The translations under genes and the position numbers were made by a program. Source: Actinacidiphila glaucinigra (GTDB lineage Bacteria; Actinomycetota; Actinomycetes; Streptomycetales; Streptomycetaceae). Taken from it: DNA of 64,000 nucleotides. The stretch spans positions 26,127 through 90,126 of the forward strand of contig NZ_FZOF01000035.1 of the NCBI RefSeq assembly GCF_900188405.1, given 5' to 3'. Positions 51,808-61,689 of this stretch are shown here, piece after piece (position 1 is the first letter of the stretch; every line of letters begins with the position of its first letter). Under the pieces are notes generated by a model. That model saw nothing but the letters and a program-made list of their open reading frames with translations, did no database searches and was not told where the DNA came from.

Positions 51808-53148
51808 GTGCTCCGGTGGTGACTGGGCTGCCGTCTTGCCGTGGACACGAGCAATCTGCCGTTCCTGCGGACGACGGCGGCCGGTTACGAGTGCGGATCC
51901 AAGGCAAAGCTCGTGCGCGGTCGTGTGGAGGAATCAGAGAAGCCGGTGCGGGCGGTGTGCTTGGTGGCAGCGTTGCAGGCCGGCATCAGGAGAGGTGGTA
52001 GGCGGTAAGCGAGGGCCTCGGAATGCGATTCCGTGACTGATGAATCCAGGGGGCCTCCGGCGTCCCGTCGTGGCGGGCACCTTGCTCGGCTGAGCGTGGT
52101 GCATGCTTTTCCGATCGAAATGCCCTGAGAGAAGACCTGGCTGGAACCCCCGAACCGGTCGCTTCTGGATGACGTTCATCATGCATAATTTCGGGGGCTG
52201 TTTCCACGACCTCGCTTCTCCTACCTGAGAGGCTGGGCCTAGTAGTCCCGGAGTTGGGCCCGGAGTCATGGTGAAGGGCTGGACGAACCCGCGCGGGATG
52301 TGCGTCGTGGAGCTGAGTCGGGTCAGCCGGCTGTCAGGCCCAAAGGCGTGCTTGCCGCCGCGACGCACGCTGCCGCTATTGCCCCGGCGCTCATCGCCGT
52401 TGCCCACCCGGGCAGCCGACCTGATGTGCCCTCCCCGCGACGGTGTCGGCATCCCGCCATGGGACCGCTCGACCGCTGCGCCTCCTCATCTGCGTGCAAC
52501 TGACGGTTTGCACTGTGAAGGGCGCCCTCGCGTTCGCCTCGGGGTCCGGCAACAGGCAGCCCATCGGGTTCGTCTCGGCCGCGATGCCCGCCCACTGCGC
52601 CGATGGGACGTGCAAGCGGGCTCAGGGATGACTCGCACGTCGCGAACTGATGGGTCGTGAAATCTGCACTGACATCAGGACGCTGAGCATGCCGGACGCG
52701 TCTTCGTTCGGAGGGCCCGGCATCCACGTTGGACACATGGCGCTGGTGGCAGGTGAGTGAGGGCTCTCGGTGGGCGAGCCAACGGGGGTTGGTCCACGCG
52801 GTGGCGCATGGATCCCCTTTGCGGGGCGCTCCAGGTGTCACTTGCGGGAGCGAAAGAACGACCGGCTTCCTCTCTGCTGAGAGACCTCAACTTCCACTGC
52901 AGGTCAGCAGGGTACCCGCGTGGGAACGCCGTCTGGCGTGCGGTGGACGCTAGTTGACCGTTCGGCTAGTTTTTCTGGTGTGGCGCAGACGGCGCCCACT
53001 CGTGAGCCGGATGTTCCTCGGGGGCGTGCTGCACGAGTGTTCGCAGCCAGGGATCCCTGCTGCAGCGGAGCTTTTGTGCTCATGCGGCCGACCTCCCTGG
53101 CCGTCCCCGCCGTCGGAGCCATGTTTCCTACAAACCCGGAGTAAAGCG
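51808..53148. other. 1.3-kb region with no supportable gene
   Basis: Frames on both strands lack ribosome sites and family resemblance. The HSL-family hydrolase promoter should lie at its left end. The region may be decayed coding sequence; a minus-strand stretch near 52400-52600 ('AGIAAETNPMGCLLPDP') has weak protein character. Confidence 0.5.
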
Positions 53149-54048
53149 ATGAACGACAACGGTCATCAGGACGGCATCTACCCCTTCCCGGACGGTATGC
53201 AGTCCCGCGAGATCGAAACCAACGGTGCCAAAATCCACGTACGTGTCGGCGGCCACGGTCCAGCGGTTGTCATGCTGCACGGCTTCGGCACAACCGGCGA
53301 CATGTGGGGCCATCTGGCGAGCGCCCTCATCGAAGACCACACGGTGATCGCGCCCGACCTGCGTGGGCTTGGCCTCTCGTCGAAGCCTGACGGGGGCTAT
53401 GACAAGAAGAACCAGGCAGCGGACGTGTGGGGCGTCCTGGACGCCCTGGGTGTGCGTACGATCGAATTGGTGACGCACGACATCGGCATCATGGTCGGCT
53501 TCGCGGTCGCAGCCACCCACCCCGAGCGCGTGAAGCGATGGGTCGCCATCGATGCACCACTGCCCGGCATCGGACCCTGGGAGCAGATCACGCAGGATCC
53601 GGCCATGTGGCACTTCGGCTTCGGCGGTCACGACATGGAACGCCTGGTCGCCGACCGCGAGCGCATCTATCTCGACCGCTTCTGGAACGAGCTTTCCGTG
53701 GTCCCGGAGCGGTTTGACGAAGCGAAGCGCCAGCATTATGCGGCGCTGTACGCGCAGCCCGGCGCAATGCGCGCGAGCTTTGCCCAGTTCCTGGCGTTCA
53801 GCCAGGACGCTGTCGACAACAGGGCCTTCCTTGCGCAGGGCAAGCTTCAGATGCCGGTCCTGGCCTTCGGTGGCGAAGCCACATTCGGTCCTGGGATCGG
53901 CGAGGTGCTGCGGTGTGTCGCCGACAACGTCGAAGATGCGGTCATCCCTGACTGCGGACACTGGATCACGGAAGAGCAGCCGCAGGCTACGACGGATCTG
54001 GTCGTCGACTTCCTTCGCCGGGCGCGTTTGAACGGCCCCAGTCTGTGA
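53149..54048 (+). CDS. Alpha/beta hydrolase, epoxide-hydrolase/haloalkane-dehalogenase-like
   Basis: A 299-residue enzyme with the oxyanion motif 'VMLHGFGTTGDMW', 'VIAPDLRGLGLSSKPDGGYD', an aspartate nucleophile in 'LVTHDIGIMVGFAVAATHPE' rather than serine, and a C-terminal His in 'PDCGHWITEEQP'. The cap domain contains 'PWEQITQDPAMWHFGFGG'. Asp nucleophile plus HDxG elbow favours an epoxide hydrolase or dehalogenase over an esterase. The ATG at 53149 follows GGAG; long upstream extensions are rejected. Tandem hairpins follow at 54132. Confidence 0.9.
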   Translation: MNDNGHQDGIYPFPDGMQSREIETNGAKIHVRVGGHGPAVVMLHGFGTTGDMWGHLASALIEDHTVIAPDLRGLGLSSKPDGGYDKKNQAADVWGVLDALGVRTIELVTHDIGIMVGFAVAATHPERVKRWVAIDAPLPGIGPWEQITQDPAMWHFGFGGHDMERLVADRERIYLDRFWNELSVVPERFDEAKRQHYAALYAQPGAMRASFAQFLAFSQDAVDNRAFLAQGKLQMPVLAFGGEATFGPGIGEVLRCVADNVEDAVIPDCGHWITEEQPQATTDLVVDFLRRARLNGPSL

Positions 54049-54131
54049 GGTCGAAGCCCGGTCAGCCGCAGCACGAATGGGGCCAGTCCGGGGTGTCCAA
54101 GCCCCGGTAGAGCGCCCAACCTCCCTCCACC

Positions 54132-54220
54132 ACGGTCTCCGCCCGGCAGCCGATCTCGTCGGCTGCCGGGCGGAGACCGTCCGCCGTCAGTGGCGCAGAG
54201 GGTCGCCACTGACGGCGGAC
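54132..54220. terminator. Two adjacent strong hairpins
   Basis: A perfect 22-bp inverted repeat (54132-54153 with 54159-54180, loop TCTCG) and a perfect 17-bp repeat (54179-54195 with 54204-54220) sit back to back 85 bp after the hydrolase gene. They probably act as a bidirectional terminator; an origin as mobile-element ends is an alternative given the IS5-type relic next door. Confidence 0.7.
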
Positions 54221-54484
54221 ATCCAAGACTCCCGCTGCCCGAAGCCCCTGTCGTGCGGATGCGGGGATGGTCCTCGATAGGCTGAAGGCCCCCGACAGCG
54301 GTTCAGCGCACGTCGACCGGAACGGGGGCGGCGTGCGAGAGGTCACGCAAACGATCTCCGCGGGGATATGGAGGGCCACCCGAGTAGCTGCCCGCAGGCT
54401 TGCGTCGCGTCCTCGCTCGGCCTCGCGCTTGATCAGGTCGAGCATTTCGTCGTCCACGGCGACTGGCTCTAGCAGCTGTGTGCC

Positions 54485-55169
54485 TTGCACTCGAGCATGG
54501 ATACCAGCCGGTCATGGGCGGTCCCGGCGACGGCGTCGCGATGGACATCACCTGGGCCGTCCGAGCGCGGCGTCAGGATTGCGGTGCCCCGCCGTCCCGG
54601 AGTACGGCTGCGGACGCTGGCGGACGTCTTCGCCTATGCGCAGGCCGAGGGCGTGAAGCTGCGGCTGGACGCCACCGAGGTCCGAGTCGATCGTCCGGCC
54701 CCCACCGGGGCGGACGGCGGCCCTTTGTGGCCGGCAAGAGGAAGCAGAACGCCTTGAAGGCGACCGTCGTGGCTGACGGGCAAGGTCGGACTCTGTGGGC
54801 CGGCAATCTGCGGCCCGGACGGATGCACGACGCCACCGCGATACGAGGCGAGGGCATCGAAGACCTCTTCTGGTGTTACCAGCAGTCGAAGTCTTACTGG
54901 ACGACCGCTACTTGAGCCTCTGCAGAGACCATCCTGGCAAGGCCGTCACACCGCCGAGGAAGCCGAACGAGATCAGCGCACCCGAGGTCCACGAAGCCCG
55001 TGAGCGGGCCCGCCACCAGCATTCATCCCAGCGAATCCCCGTCGAACACGCGCTCGCCGACCACAAACGGTGGAAGTGCCTGGCCCGCTGGACCCACCGC
55101 CGCGGCACCCTTCCCGCCACCTACCTCGCCGTCGCCGGCCTCGTCTCCGACCGCACCGCCACCACCTGA
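54485..55169 (+). pseudogene. Broken IS5-family (DDE_Tnp_4-like) transposase
   Basis: Pieces in shifting frames: 'VRLRTLADVFAYAQAEGVKL' and 'RLDATEVRVDRP' (first catalytic Asp), 'AGKRKQNALKATVVADGQGR' and 'AGNLRPGRMHDATAIRGEGI', 'EVLLDDRYLSLCRDHPGKAV' (second Asp region) and 'SSQRIPVEHALADHKRWKCL' (catalytic Glu). At least three frameshifts are needed. The terminal inverted repeats are not identified. Confidence 0.8.
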
Positions 55170-55322
55170 CCGAGCACCCCCCGACCGGCCAGTCACATCG
55201 CCACCACTGTCACGCACCGGGTCGTAGGACCCACGAGCGTCAGCAACGGTTGTGATGACTGCACCTGGGCAGTGGTCATGTGCTAATCCACCGCCACCTT
55301 GTGCTTGCCCCTTGCGGTGTCT

Positions 55323-55778
55323 TCAGGAGACCTCGACGACGCCCACCGCCGCCGAACCGGGTTCGGCGCGTAGGAGGATGTCGTAGAGGTATTTGTCGCC
55401 GGCGCGCGGTGCCACGGTCACCCGCGCCCCGGTCGGCAGCACGCGGGAGTCGGTCTCGTGCCGTTCCCCCGGCGCCGAGCCGCTGACGGTTACGAGCCGC
55501 ACCGAGGTCCTGCCGATGTTTTCGAAGGTCACGGAATGGGTTCTGGGACAGGGCCCGTCGTGTTCGCCCGCACAGTGGAAGCGGACGTCGCCGAGGCCCA
55601 TCAGACCGCAGGAGACGTCGGCGGTGACGGCGAAGTGGGAAGAGCAGACGGCTCCTATGCGTAGTTGCTGTGCGGTCTTCTCGACGGCCTTGCGTCCGGG
55701 GTGCGTGTCCGCGCATGAGACGGCGGACATACCGAGGACGGTGGTGGTGAGTGCTGCGGTCAGGAGTGCTTTTCGCAC
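55323..55778 (-). CDS. Secreted lipoprotein-like hypothetical
   Basis: A 151-residue exported protein. GTG 55778 has TGGAG upstream and starts a short signal peptide ('RKALLTAALTTTVLGMSAVS') before Cys, a plausible lipobox. The mature region is beta-rich with paired cysteines ('ADVSCGLMGLGDVRFHCAGE', 'CPRTHSVTFENIGRTSVRLV'), similar to small actinobacterial cell-surface proteins. Longer starts lack a ribosome site. No partner gene. Confidence 0.72.
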   Translation of the reverse strand: MRKALLTAALTTTVLGMSAVSCADTHPGRKAVEKTAQQLRIGAVCSSHFAVTADVSCGLMGLGDVRFHCAGEHDGPCPRTHSVTFENIGRTSVRLVTVSGSAPGERHETDSRVLPTGARVTVAPRAGDKYLYDILLRAEPGSAAVGVVEVS

Positions 55779-56270
55779 CTGTGGCTCCAGAGGTGGTGCG
55801 GTCGGTGAGTCGGAGCGCACCGGGGGTTCTCCCGCGCCGGGCCGGAGCGGGCGAGGGGTGTATGGCGGGCAGGGCTCCGGACGCGAGTGGGGCCCGGAAG
55901 CCATGGTTCAGGGCCCCACTCTTACTACGTCGTACGGGTCTCGGTGACCTGCGCCATGGCGTACGCCAGAGCTGCGATTCCTTGGGTGATGCCCCCCGGA
56001 TCGCCACCTTCAACTGCGACTGATGTCCCGCCGAGACCATCAGGATCGGGATCGGGATCGGTAGGTCGCGTCGCAGCGGCGTGGAGGGGCGCGTGAGCGC
56101 CGCGGGGGTGGGCAGTTGGCAGGGCGCGCACGCGTAGTGCCGCTGCCGGGATTCACCCGAGTTCGTCTGCGGTCGTAAGCCCAGACAACAGAGCGCCTGG
56201 GCGGTGGCCCTGGTCGGACCGGCGTGTGGTGATCCCTAGTCAGGTTGCTCCACGCTGACGTAGGTGAGGA
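55779..56270. other. Intergenic region
   Basis: About 490 bp between the lipoprotein and the end of the multicopper oxidase gene. Nothing supportable beyond a probable promoter for the lipoprotein. Confidence 0.5.
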
Positions 56271-58226
56271 TCAAGACTTCGCCATGTGGTGGCGCATTGC
56301 GCTGCCGGAGTTCATCTCCATGATCATGTGGTGGATGTCGTGGACCGGCGACGGCATGACGACGAAGGGCCGCATCATGCCCTCGTCCTCGTGGTCGAGG
56401 ATGTGGCAGTGGTACATGACCTTGCCGGTCTGGTCGGCGAGCCGTCCCGCCACGGTGACCAGGGTGTTGGCGTTGACGGTGATGGTGTCCTTCCATCCGG
56501 ACTCCTCGGGGGCGACCCGGACAGGTGCGCCGAGGGTGATGGGCTTCTTCGTCTGTGCCGTGGCGAAGTCCATTCCAGAGGAGTCGACGGCCCGGCGGTC
56601 GACGACCTGGAAGTTCATCAGGTGGATGTGCATGGGGTGGTAGATGGGCACGCCATCGGGGGCGGCGCTGATGAAGTGCCACTTCTCCCAGGTGCCGGCG
56701 ACGGCGAAGAACGTGGTCGTGTCCTCGAACATGCTGCCCGTGCGACGCAGTGTCCGGGTGCCGCCGGGCATGTCGACCGTGACGATGCCGGTGCCCGGTG
56801 CCGTGCCGGACGGGACCTGCTCCATCTCCCAGATCTGCGGCATGACGCCGGCCTTGTCGAAGCTCAGCAGGACGAAGCGCTCGGTGGCGTCCTTGGGTAC
56901 ATCGGCGAGAGTGAGTCTGCGGAAGGACTTCGACAACGTTGCCGGGAGCGCCTGGGGTGCGCGGCGCTTCTTCTCGACGCGGAACTGCATCACCTCCGGG
57001 AAGGGGATCATGAAGTCGGGCAGCGCGGCTCCGGGGGTCTGGCCGGGGATGGTGTTGACGAGCTTGAGCTTCCGCCCGGGGTGGGCCGCGAAGTCGATGA
57101 CGACGTCGGCACGTTCGGCGGGCGACAGCGAGATCGCCTCGTCGATGGTCTGGGGCTTGCCGAGCAGGCCCATGTCGGTGCCGATGAGCTTCATGGCGCC
57201 GCGTACGACCTTGCCGGTCTCCTCGTCGACGACGACCAGGCGGTAGACGCGGACACCGGAGACGTTGACCAGGCGGAAGCGGTAGGCGCGGGCCTGGACG
57301 TCCAGGTACGGCCACACCACGCCGTTGACCATGGTGAACGGACCCAGGCTCCCGCCGGCTGGCGGAATGGTGCCCGGCATCGGCATCGAGCCGCCGAGCA
57401 GGATCCGCTTGGCGAGGACCTGGCCGGTCAGCCGGCCCTGGTCGTCTGTGTCGAAGTTGACGTCCTGGATCGTCAGCGGGATCTCGTGCTCGCCGCGGGG
57501 CAGGCCGAGCCGGTCCTCCTCCGCGTCGCGCAGCACGTAGTTGCCGACCAGGCCGGACAGGACGTTGAGCGAGGTCACCGACATGGCGTGGTCGTGGTAG
57601 AAGAGGTGCGTCGCCGCCTGGTCGTTGGCGTATTCAGCCAACTGCGAGTTGCCGGAGGCGACTCCGAACTCCGCGGCGCCGTCGTTCAGGGCGTTCTGGT
57701 GGCCGCCGTGCACATGGACGGTGGTCCAGGCGGTGAGCCGCTCGACCTCGGGGCGGGGGGACGCGCCCTCGTCGCCGGGCCGGTTGTAGGGCAGCGTTCC
57801 GGGGCCGGGGCCCTCGGGGTTCACCCACACCGCCTTGAGCGGCGTCCTGCCCTTGAGCTTGTTGTTCCAGGCGATGCGGACGCGCTCCCCGCTGCGGACC
57901 TCGATGGTCGGGCCGGGGAAGTGGCCGGCGTAGGTCCACAGGCGTGTGGGAGGCATCTGGGAGTGCAGCCGGACCTGGGACTCGACCATGTCGATCTCCG
58001 TGATCCCATGGCGCTTGGGGCGCAGTGCCGGCGGGACGCGCAGCGCGTCCCGGAACGGCTCCAAGGTGGCGAACGTGGGCTCCTGGACACCTCCGAGCCC
58101 TTCGGTCGCCTGGGCCTCGCTCTGGAAGACCCCGCCCCTGAGGATTCCGGTGCCTGCCACTGCGACGGCGGCGGCACCGGCGCCCGCCATGCCCAGGATG
58201 TTCCGCCTGCTGAGTTCTGATGACAT
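56271..58226 (-). CDS. Tat-exported multicopper oxidase, phenoxazinone-synthase/CotA-like
   Basis: A 651-residue blue copper oxidase that oxidises phenolics or metals with reduction of O2 to water. The Tat signal begins 'MSSELSRRNILGMAGAGAAA'. Copper motifs are 'TTVHVHGGHQN' and 'THLFYHDHAMSVT' in the N-terminal cupredoxin, and 'HPMHIHLMNF' with 'MYHCHILDHEDEGMM' at the C-terminus, which holds the T1 His-Cys-His and an axial Met. Length and 'RHGITEIDM' resemble phenoxazinone synthase and CotA types. No antibiotic genes flank it. A large double operator lies 214 bp upstream. Confidence 0.95.
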   Translation of the reverse strand: MSSELSRRNILGMAGAGAAAVAVAGTGILRGGVFQSEAQATEGLGGVQEPTFATLEPFRDALRVPPALRPKRHGITEIDMVESQVRLHSQMPPTRLWTYAGHFPGPTIEVRSGERVRIAWNNKLKGRTPLKAVWVNPEGPGPGTLPYNRPGDEGASPRPEVERLTAWTTVHVHGGHQNALNDGAAEFGVASGNSQLAEYANDQAATHLFYHDHAMSVTSLNVLSGLVGNYVLRDAEEDRLGLPRGEHEIPLTIQDVNFDTDDQGRLTGQVLAKRILLGGSMPMPGTIPPAGGSLGPFTMVNGVVWPYLDVQARAYRFRLVNVSGVRVYRLVVVDEETGKVVRGAMKLIGTDMGLLGKPQTIDEAISLSPAERADVVIDFAAHPGRKLKLVNTIPGQTPGAALPDFMIPFPEVMQFRVEKKRRAPQALPATLSKSFRRLTLADVPKDATERFVLLSFDKAGVMPQIWEMEQVPSGTAPGTGIVTVDMPGGTRTLRRTGSMFEDTTTFFAVAGTWEKWHFISAAPDGVPIYHPMHIHLMNFQVVDRRAVDSSGMDFATAQTKKPITLGAPVRVAPEESGWKDTITVNANTLVTVAGRLADQTGKVMYHCHILDHEDEGMMRPFVVMPSPVHDIHHMIMEMNSGSAMRHHMAKS

Positions 58227-58439
58227 GAAGCTTCCGTTCGTTCTGGTAAGTGATCACGACCCATCGCACGGCGGTCGGCCGTCAGCGACTGCAGCGCTGC
58301 GTCGCCTGTCGCACTCAGCCCCTCGTCATTGAGGTCGCCGGGGTGTGAGTCAAGAGATCCGCCTGTTGCGTCAGGCGCACGTCGAGGCGCATCGAGCGGT
58401 AGCCCCTGGCCGAAGAAACTCCAGGCAGCCGCCAGGCTC

Positions 58440-58487
58440 CGCGTTCTGACAGTTGTCAGACTATCATCTGACAACTGTCAGAACGCG
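58440..58487. promoter_or_regulatory. Double TetR-type operator upstream of the multicopper oxidase
   Basis: A 21-bp perfect inverted repeat around a 6-bp spacer; each arm contains its own palindrome (CTGACA-GT-TGTCAG and CTGACA-AC-TGTCAG). Two dimers could bind side by side. No regulator gene is adjacent on either side within about 700 bp. Confidence 0.8.
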
Positions 58488-59167
58488 AGCGGGGGGCACC
58501 CCGGTGTTCCACGCCCATGTCGTGTTCGCATTGCGCCCAACGCCATCCCCGCTCCCTGTTGTCGGCAGGTCGCACCGTTCACCCGTGTGGCAACGCGGAA
58601 GACGGTAGGTGTCGCACTTGACTAGGGAGGGCTCGCAGGCCGATTCCGTCGGACGCTGCAGCTCCGTCCGTTCGTGCTGAACCAGCACGTGGCGACGGCG
58701 GAAGTGGGACGCCCAGGTCTTTGCGGAGGTGGGGGCGAACGCCGCGCCGTACCAGGACCGGCTGTCGCCGGGCTCGGCGCCGCAAGGCCCCGTCAAAGCC
58801 TCATGCCGCTGTTCACCCGCTTTGGCTTCCCGTTGCCTCGGGGACCGGCCCCGCACGCCTGGCAGCAGATCTGCAGGGACTCAAGCCGGCCGCCCTGGAG
58901 CCGATTGGTACTCTCCTGTGCGGCAGTTGCGCGCCCAGGAGGATCCGACTCCCCAGGCCGTCTCCGTGGACGTAAACCTGCGACGACGAAGACCACAGCC
59001 GCAGAGGGAGCGATTGTCGCCAAACTCGGCCACCACGAACGGCACCTGCAGCCGGCCTCAAGCGAACACCGGCCCACCGCGGCTTCGCCGCGGCCGCGTT
59101 GGCGTCACGCGGAGCACGCGACGCCTCGCCAGGCAGGTGGGGGCCGCTGCTGGCAGAGGGCGTGCGG
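58488..59167. other. Region between the double operator and the GMC gene
   Basis: About 680 bp without a supportable gene on either strand. Frames here lack starts with ribosome sites. Confidence 0.45.
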
Positions 59168-60688
59168 TCAGGGCCGGCGCATGAGGTCGGCCGCTCGCTC
59201 GGCTATGGCGTAGACCGTTGCGTTGGTGTTGTTCGAAGGGATCGACGGGATGACGGAACCGTCGGCCACACGCAAGCCCCGTAGTCCACGGACCCGGAGC
59301 TCGGAGTCCACCACGGATGCCTCGTCCTCACCCATGGCGCAGGTGCCGACGGGATGGCAGTAGGAACCGAAGTACTTCTTGGCGAAGTCGCCGAGCGACT
59401 GGTCGTCCACGACGTCGAGGCCCGGGCTCACCTCCTCGATGCCCCACTCCGCCAGGGACGCTGACCGGGCGATCCGGCGTGCCGTCCTGATCCCGGACAG
59501 GACGGTCCGCACGTCCTGTTCCTTGGCGAAGTAGTCGGGATCGAGCACGGGCGCCGCGTACGGGTCGTCCGAGGTGATCCGCAGGCTGCCACGGCTGAGC
59601 GGCCGCATCGGCGAGACGCCGATGGTGAAGCCGTTGTCCACGGGGGCGACCGGATTGGGAAGGGGGATGTCGATGAAGATCAGCTGCAGGTCCGGCCCGT
59701 CGAGGTCCGGCATGGTGCGCAGGAGACCCAGGATTTCCCCGTGGTTGCCTTGCGGCGTGGGCACCGGGCGCCGCGCTCGGTAGACGAGGTTGGCCCGCGG
59801 GTGGTCGTGGAGGTTGCGGCCCACGCCGGGCAGCGAGTGGAAGACGTCCATTCGCGCCTGCTCGAGGTCGCTTGCGGGACCGATGCCGGAGCGCAGGAGC
59901 AGTTGGGCGGACCCGATGGCTCCCGCGGTGAGGACGACCTCGCGCTCGGCTGTCGCGGTGTGGGTGCGGCCGTCGGCGCCGTACTCGACCGCGGTGCAGC
60001 GGTCGCCGCTGAACAGCAGCCGGTGGGCGACCGCCTCTGTGACGACATGGAGGTTGGGCCGGTCAAGGGCAGGGGCGAGGTAGGCGTCGGCGGCGGTCTG
60101 GCGGCGCCCGGCGACGATGTTCAAGTCGACGGGGGCGAAGCCCTCCTCCAGGCCGCCGCTGATGTCCAGGGCCCGGCGATGGCCGGTTTCCACCGCGCCG
60201 GCCAGGCAGGCCAGCAGGATGTCGTTGGGCTCGGCCATCGGACCGACGGTCAGGGGGCCGTCGGTACCGCGGCTGGGCGCCCCGCTGGTGGCGGTCTCGG
60301 AGCGCTGGAAGTAGGGCAGCAGGTCCTCGAAGGCCCAGCCCTTGGCGCCGTGGTCCCCCCAGCTGTCGTAGCTGGACCGGTGTCCGCGGGCGAACACCAT
60401 GGCGTTGATGGCCGAGGAACCGCCCAGGCCGCGGCCGCGGGGGAGAGGGACCGGCGCACCCGAAGCGGCCTGGGCCACGGTCTTGTCGCCCCAGTTGGCG
60501 GCGGTGGCCATCAGTGAAGGCCACGCCGACGGGTTCGCCACGGCGTCGGGCAGACGTGACGTCGACGTACCGGCCTCCAGGAGCAGGACCTGGATGTCCG
60601 GGTCCTCCGACAGGCGCGCCGCCAGTACGCAGCCGGCCGTGCCACCGCCGACGACGATGAAGTCGAAGGCCGTCTTCCGAGGATCCAT
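59168..60688 (-). CDS. GMC-family FAD-dependent oxidoreductase
   Basis: A 506-residue alcohol/choline-oxidase-type flavoenzyme. The N-terminal dinucleotide motif is 'DFIVVGGGTAGCVLAARLSE', followed by 'LEAGTS' and the GMC signature 'PLPRGRGLGGSSAINAMVFA'. The second signature is 'REVVLTAGAIGSAQLLLRSG', and the C-terminal active-site pair appears as 'SYCHPVGTCAMG' and 'NTNATVYAIAERAADLM'. The ATG at 60688 follows GGAAG. It shares its promoter region with a divergent TetR gene, its likely regulator. The alcohol substrate is unknown. Confidence 0.95.
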   Translation of the reverse strand: MDPRKTAFDFIVVGGGTAGCVLAARLSEDPDIQVLLLEAGTSTSRLPDAVANPSAWPSLMATAANWGDKTVAQAASGAPVPLPRGRGLGGSSAINAMVFARGHRSSYDSWGDHGAKGWAFEDLLPYFQRSETATSGAPSRGTDGPLTVGPMAEPNDILLACLAGAVETGHRRALDISGGLEEGFAPVDLNIVAGRRQTAADAYLAPALDRPNLHVVTEAVAHRLLFSGDRCTAVEYGADGRTHTATAEREVVLTAGAIGSAQLLLRSGIGPASDLEQARMDVFHSLPGVGRNLHDHPRANLVYRARRPVPTPQGNHGEILGLLRTMPDLDGPDLQLIFIDIPLPNPVAPVDNGFTIGVSPMRPLSRGSLRITSDDPYAAPVLDPDYFAKEQDVRTVLSGIRTARRIARSASLAEWGIEEVSPGLDVVDDQSLGDFAKKYFGSYCHPVGTCAMGEDEASVVDSELRVRGLRGLRVADGSVIPSIPSNNTNATVYAIAERAADLMRRP

Positions 60689-60777
60689 GTCTTCCGCCCT
60701 TGCGTGGACCAATGGTTCGCATTTGAGCGTACCACTGGTTCGAATCAATGATATGTAAAACTTGGTACCTTTGATTC
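60689..60777. promoter_or_regulatory. Shared control region of the GMC and TetR genes
   Basis: Direct repeats CCAATGGTTCGCA (60709-60721) and CCACTGGTTCGAA (60732-60744), and an inverted repeat GAATCAA/TTGATTC (60742-60748, 60771-60777), lie in the 89-bp gap. This is a likely binding region for the divergent regulator. Confidence 0.6.
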
Positions 60778-61527
60778 ATGGGCACTGACATCAGCACTGA
60801 ACAGGCGCGGCCCGCCTTGCGGGATCGCATCGTCCTGGCCGCTGCCGAGCTCTTGGACGAGGAAGGCCTGGACGCCCTGTCGACGCGCGCCATCGCCCTG
60901 CGCGCGGAGGTCCCGCATCCCACGATCTTCCGGCTCTTCGGCGACAAGGAAGGCCTGCTCGAAGCGGTCGGCGAGCACGGATTCGCAACGTACCTGCAGC
61001 ACAAGAGCCGGCTGCCCGAGACCGGTGACCCGGTCCAGGACCTGCGGGCGGCATGGGACCTGCACATCCGCTTCGGGCTGGGGCAGCCGGCGTACTACAC
61101 CCTGGTCTACGGACGGGCCCGCCCCGGTCATCTGTCGCCCGCCGGTCAGCGGGCGGTGACCGAGCTGCAGCGCATGGTCGCGCGAATCGCCGCTGCGGGC
61201 AGGCTCCGCATGAGCGTCGAGCGGGCCACGGCCGTCCTGCACGCCGCGGGGGTGGGGACGATCCTTACGATGATCAGCACCCCGAACGAGTCGAGGAACC
61301 TCGAAACCGCAGACGCCACCCGCGACTTGATGATCGCCGCGATCACCGCACCCGCCACCGCGGACCCTGCGCGTACCGAGCAGCAGGATCGCGACGACAC
61401 CGCGGCCACGGCAATGGAACTCCGCGCCGCACTCGCACGGCGCGGCACCTCCGCCCTGAGCGCACCAGAGAAGGCCCTGTTGATCGACTGGCTCAATCGC
61501 CTGGCCGACGCACAGCCGGCCGGTTAG
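60778..61527 (+). CDS. TetR-family regulator divergent from the GMC oxidoreductase
   Basis: A 249-residue repressor-type protein. The helix-turn-helix is 'LSTRAIALRAEVPHPTIFRL' with 'FGDKEGLLEAV' (about residues 35-67). The ligand domain includes 'WDLHIRFGLGQPAYYTLVYG' and 'VLHAAGVGTILTMISTP', then an acidic disordered linker before a short C-terminal helix. The start abuts a TTTGATTC half-site with no obvious Shine-Dalgarno, so the mRNA may be nearly leaderless. It presumably controls the GMC gene. Confidence 0.93.
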   Translation: MGTDISTEQARPALRDRIVLAAAELLDEEGLDALSTRAIALRAEVPHPTIFRLFGDKEGLLEAVGEHGFATYLQHKSRLPETGDPVQDLRAAWDLHIRFGLGQPAYYTLVYGRARPGHLSPAGQRAVTELQRMVARIAAAGRLRMSVERATAVLHAAGVGTILTMISTPNESRNLETADATRDLMIAAITAPATADPARTEQQDRDDTAATAMELRAALARRGTSALSAPEKALLIDWLNRLADAQPAG

Positions 61528-61689
61528 GACAAGACTGACGGCACCATGCCGCCGACCTCGGTTTCGCATACCAGGGGAGCACAACCCTTTTGCGAGCCCT
61601 GGTCGGGCCAGCCGTCACCTTGATCTCCGCCGTCGGCTGGGCCCCTTACTGACTTTCGAGGCCGCACCTCCACGACCGTCCCGTCGGGC

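Noticed and set aside
51934..52660. Overlapping 130-172-codon frames in the 1.3-kb gap
   Set aside because: No ribosome sites, Arg/Pro-rich composition and no recognisable domain on either strand.
54062..54490. A 142-codon minus-strand frame across the tandem hairpins
   Set aside because: Its C-terminal half is translated from perfect inverted repeats, so it is unlikely to be selected coding sequence.
56286..58220. A 644-codon plus-strand open frame opposite the multicopper oxidase
   Set aside because: Antisense shadow of a gene with complete copper motifs and Tat signal.
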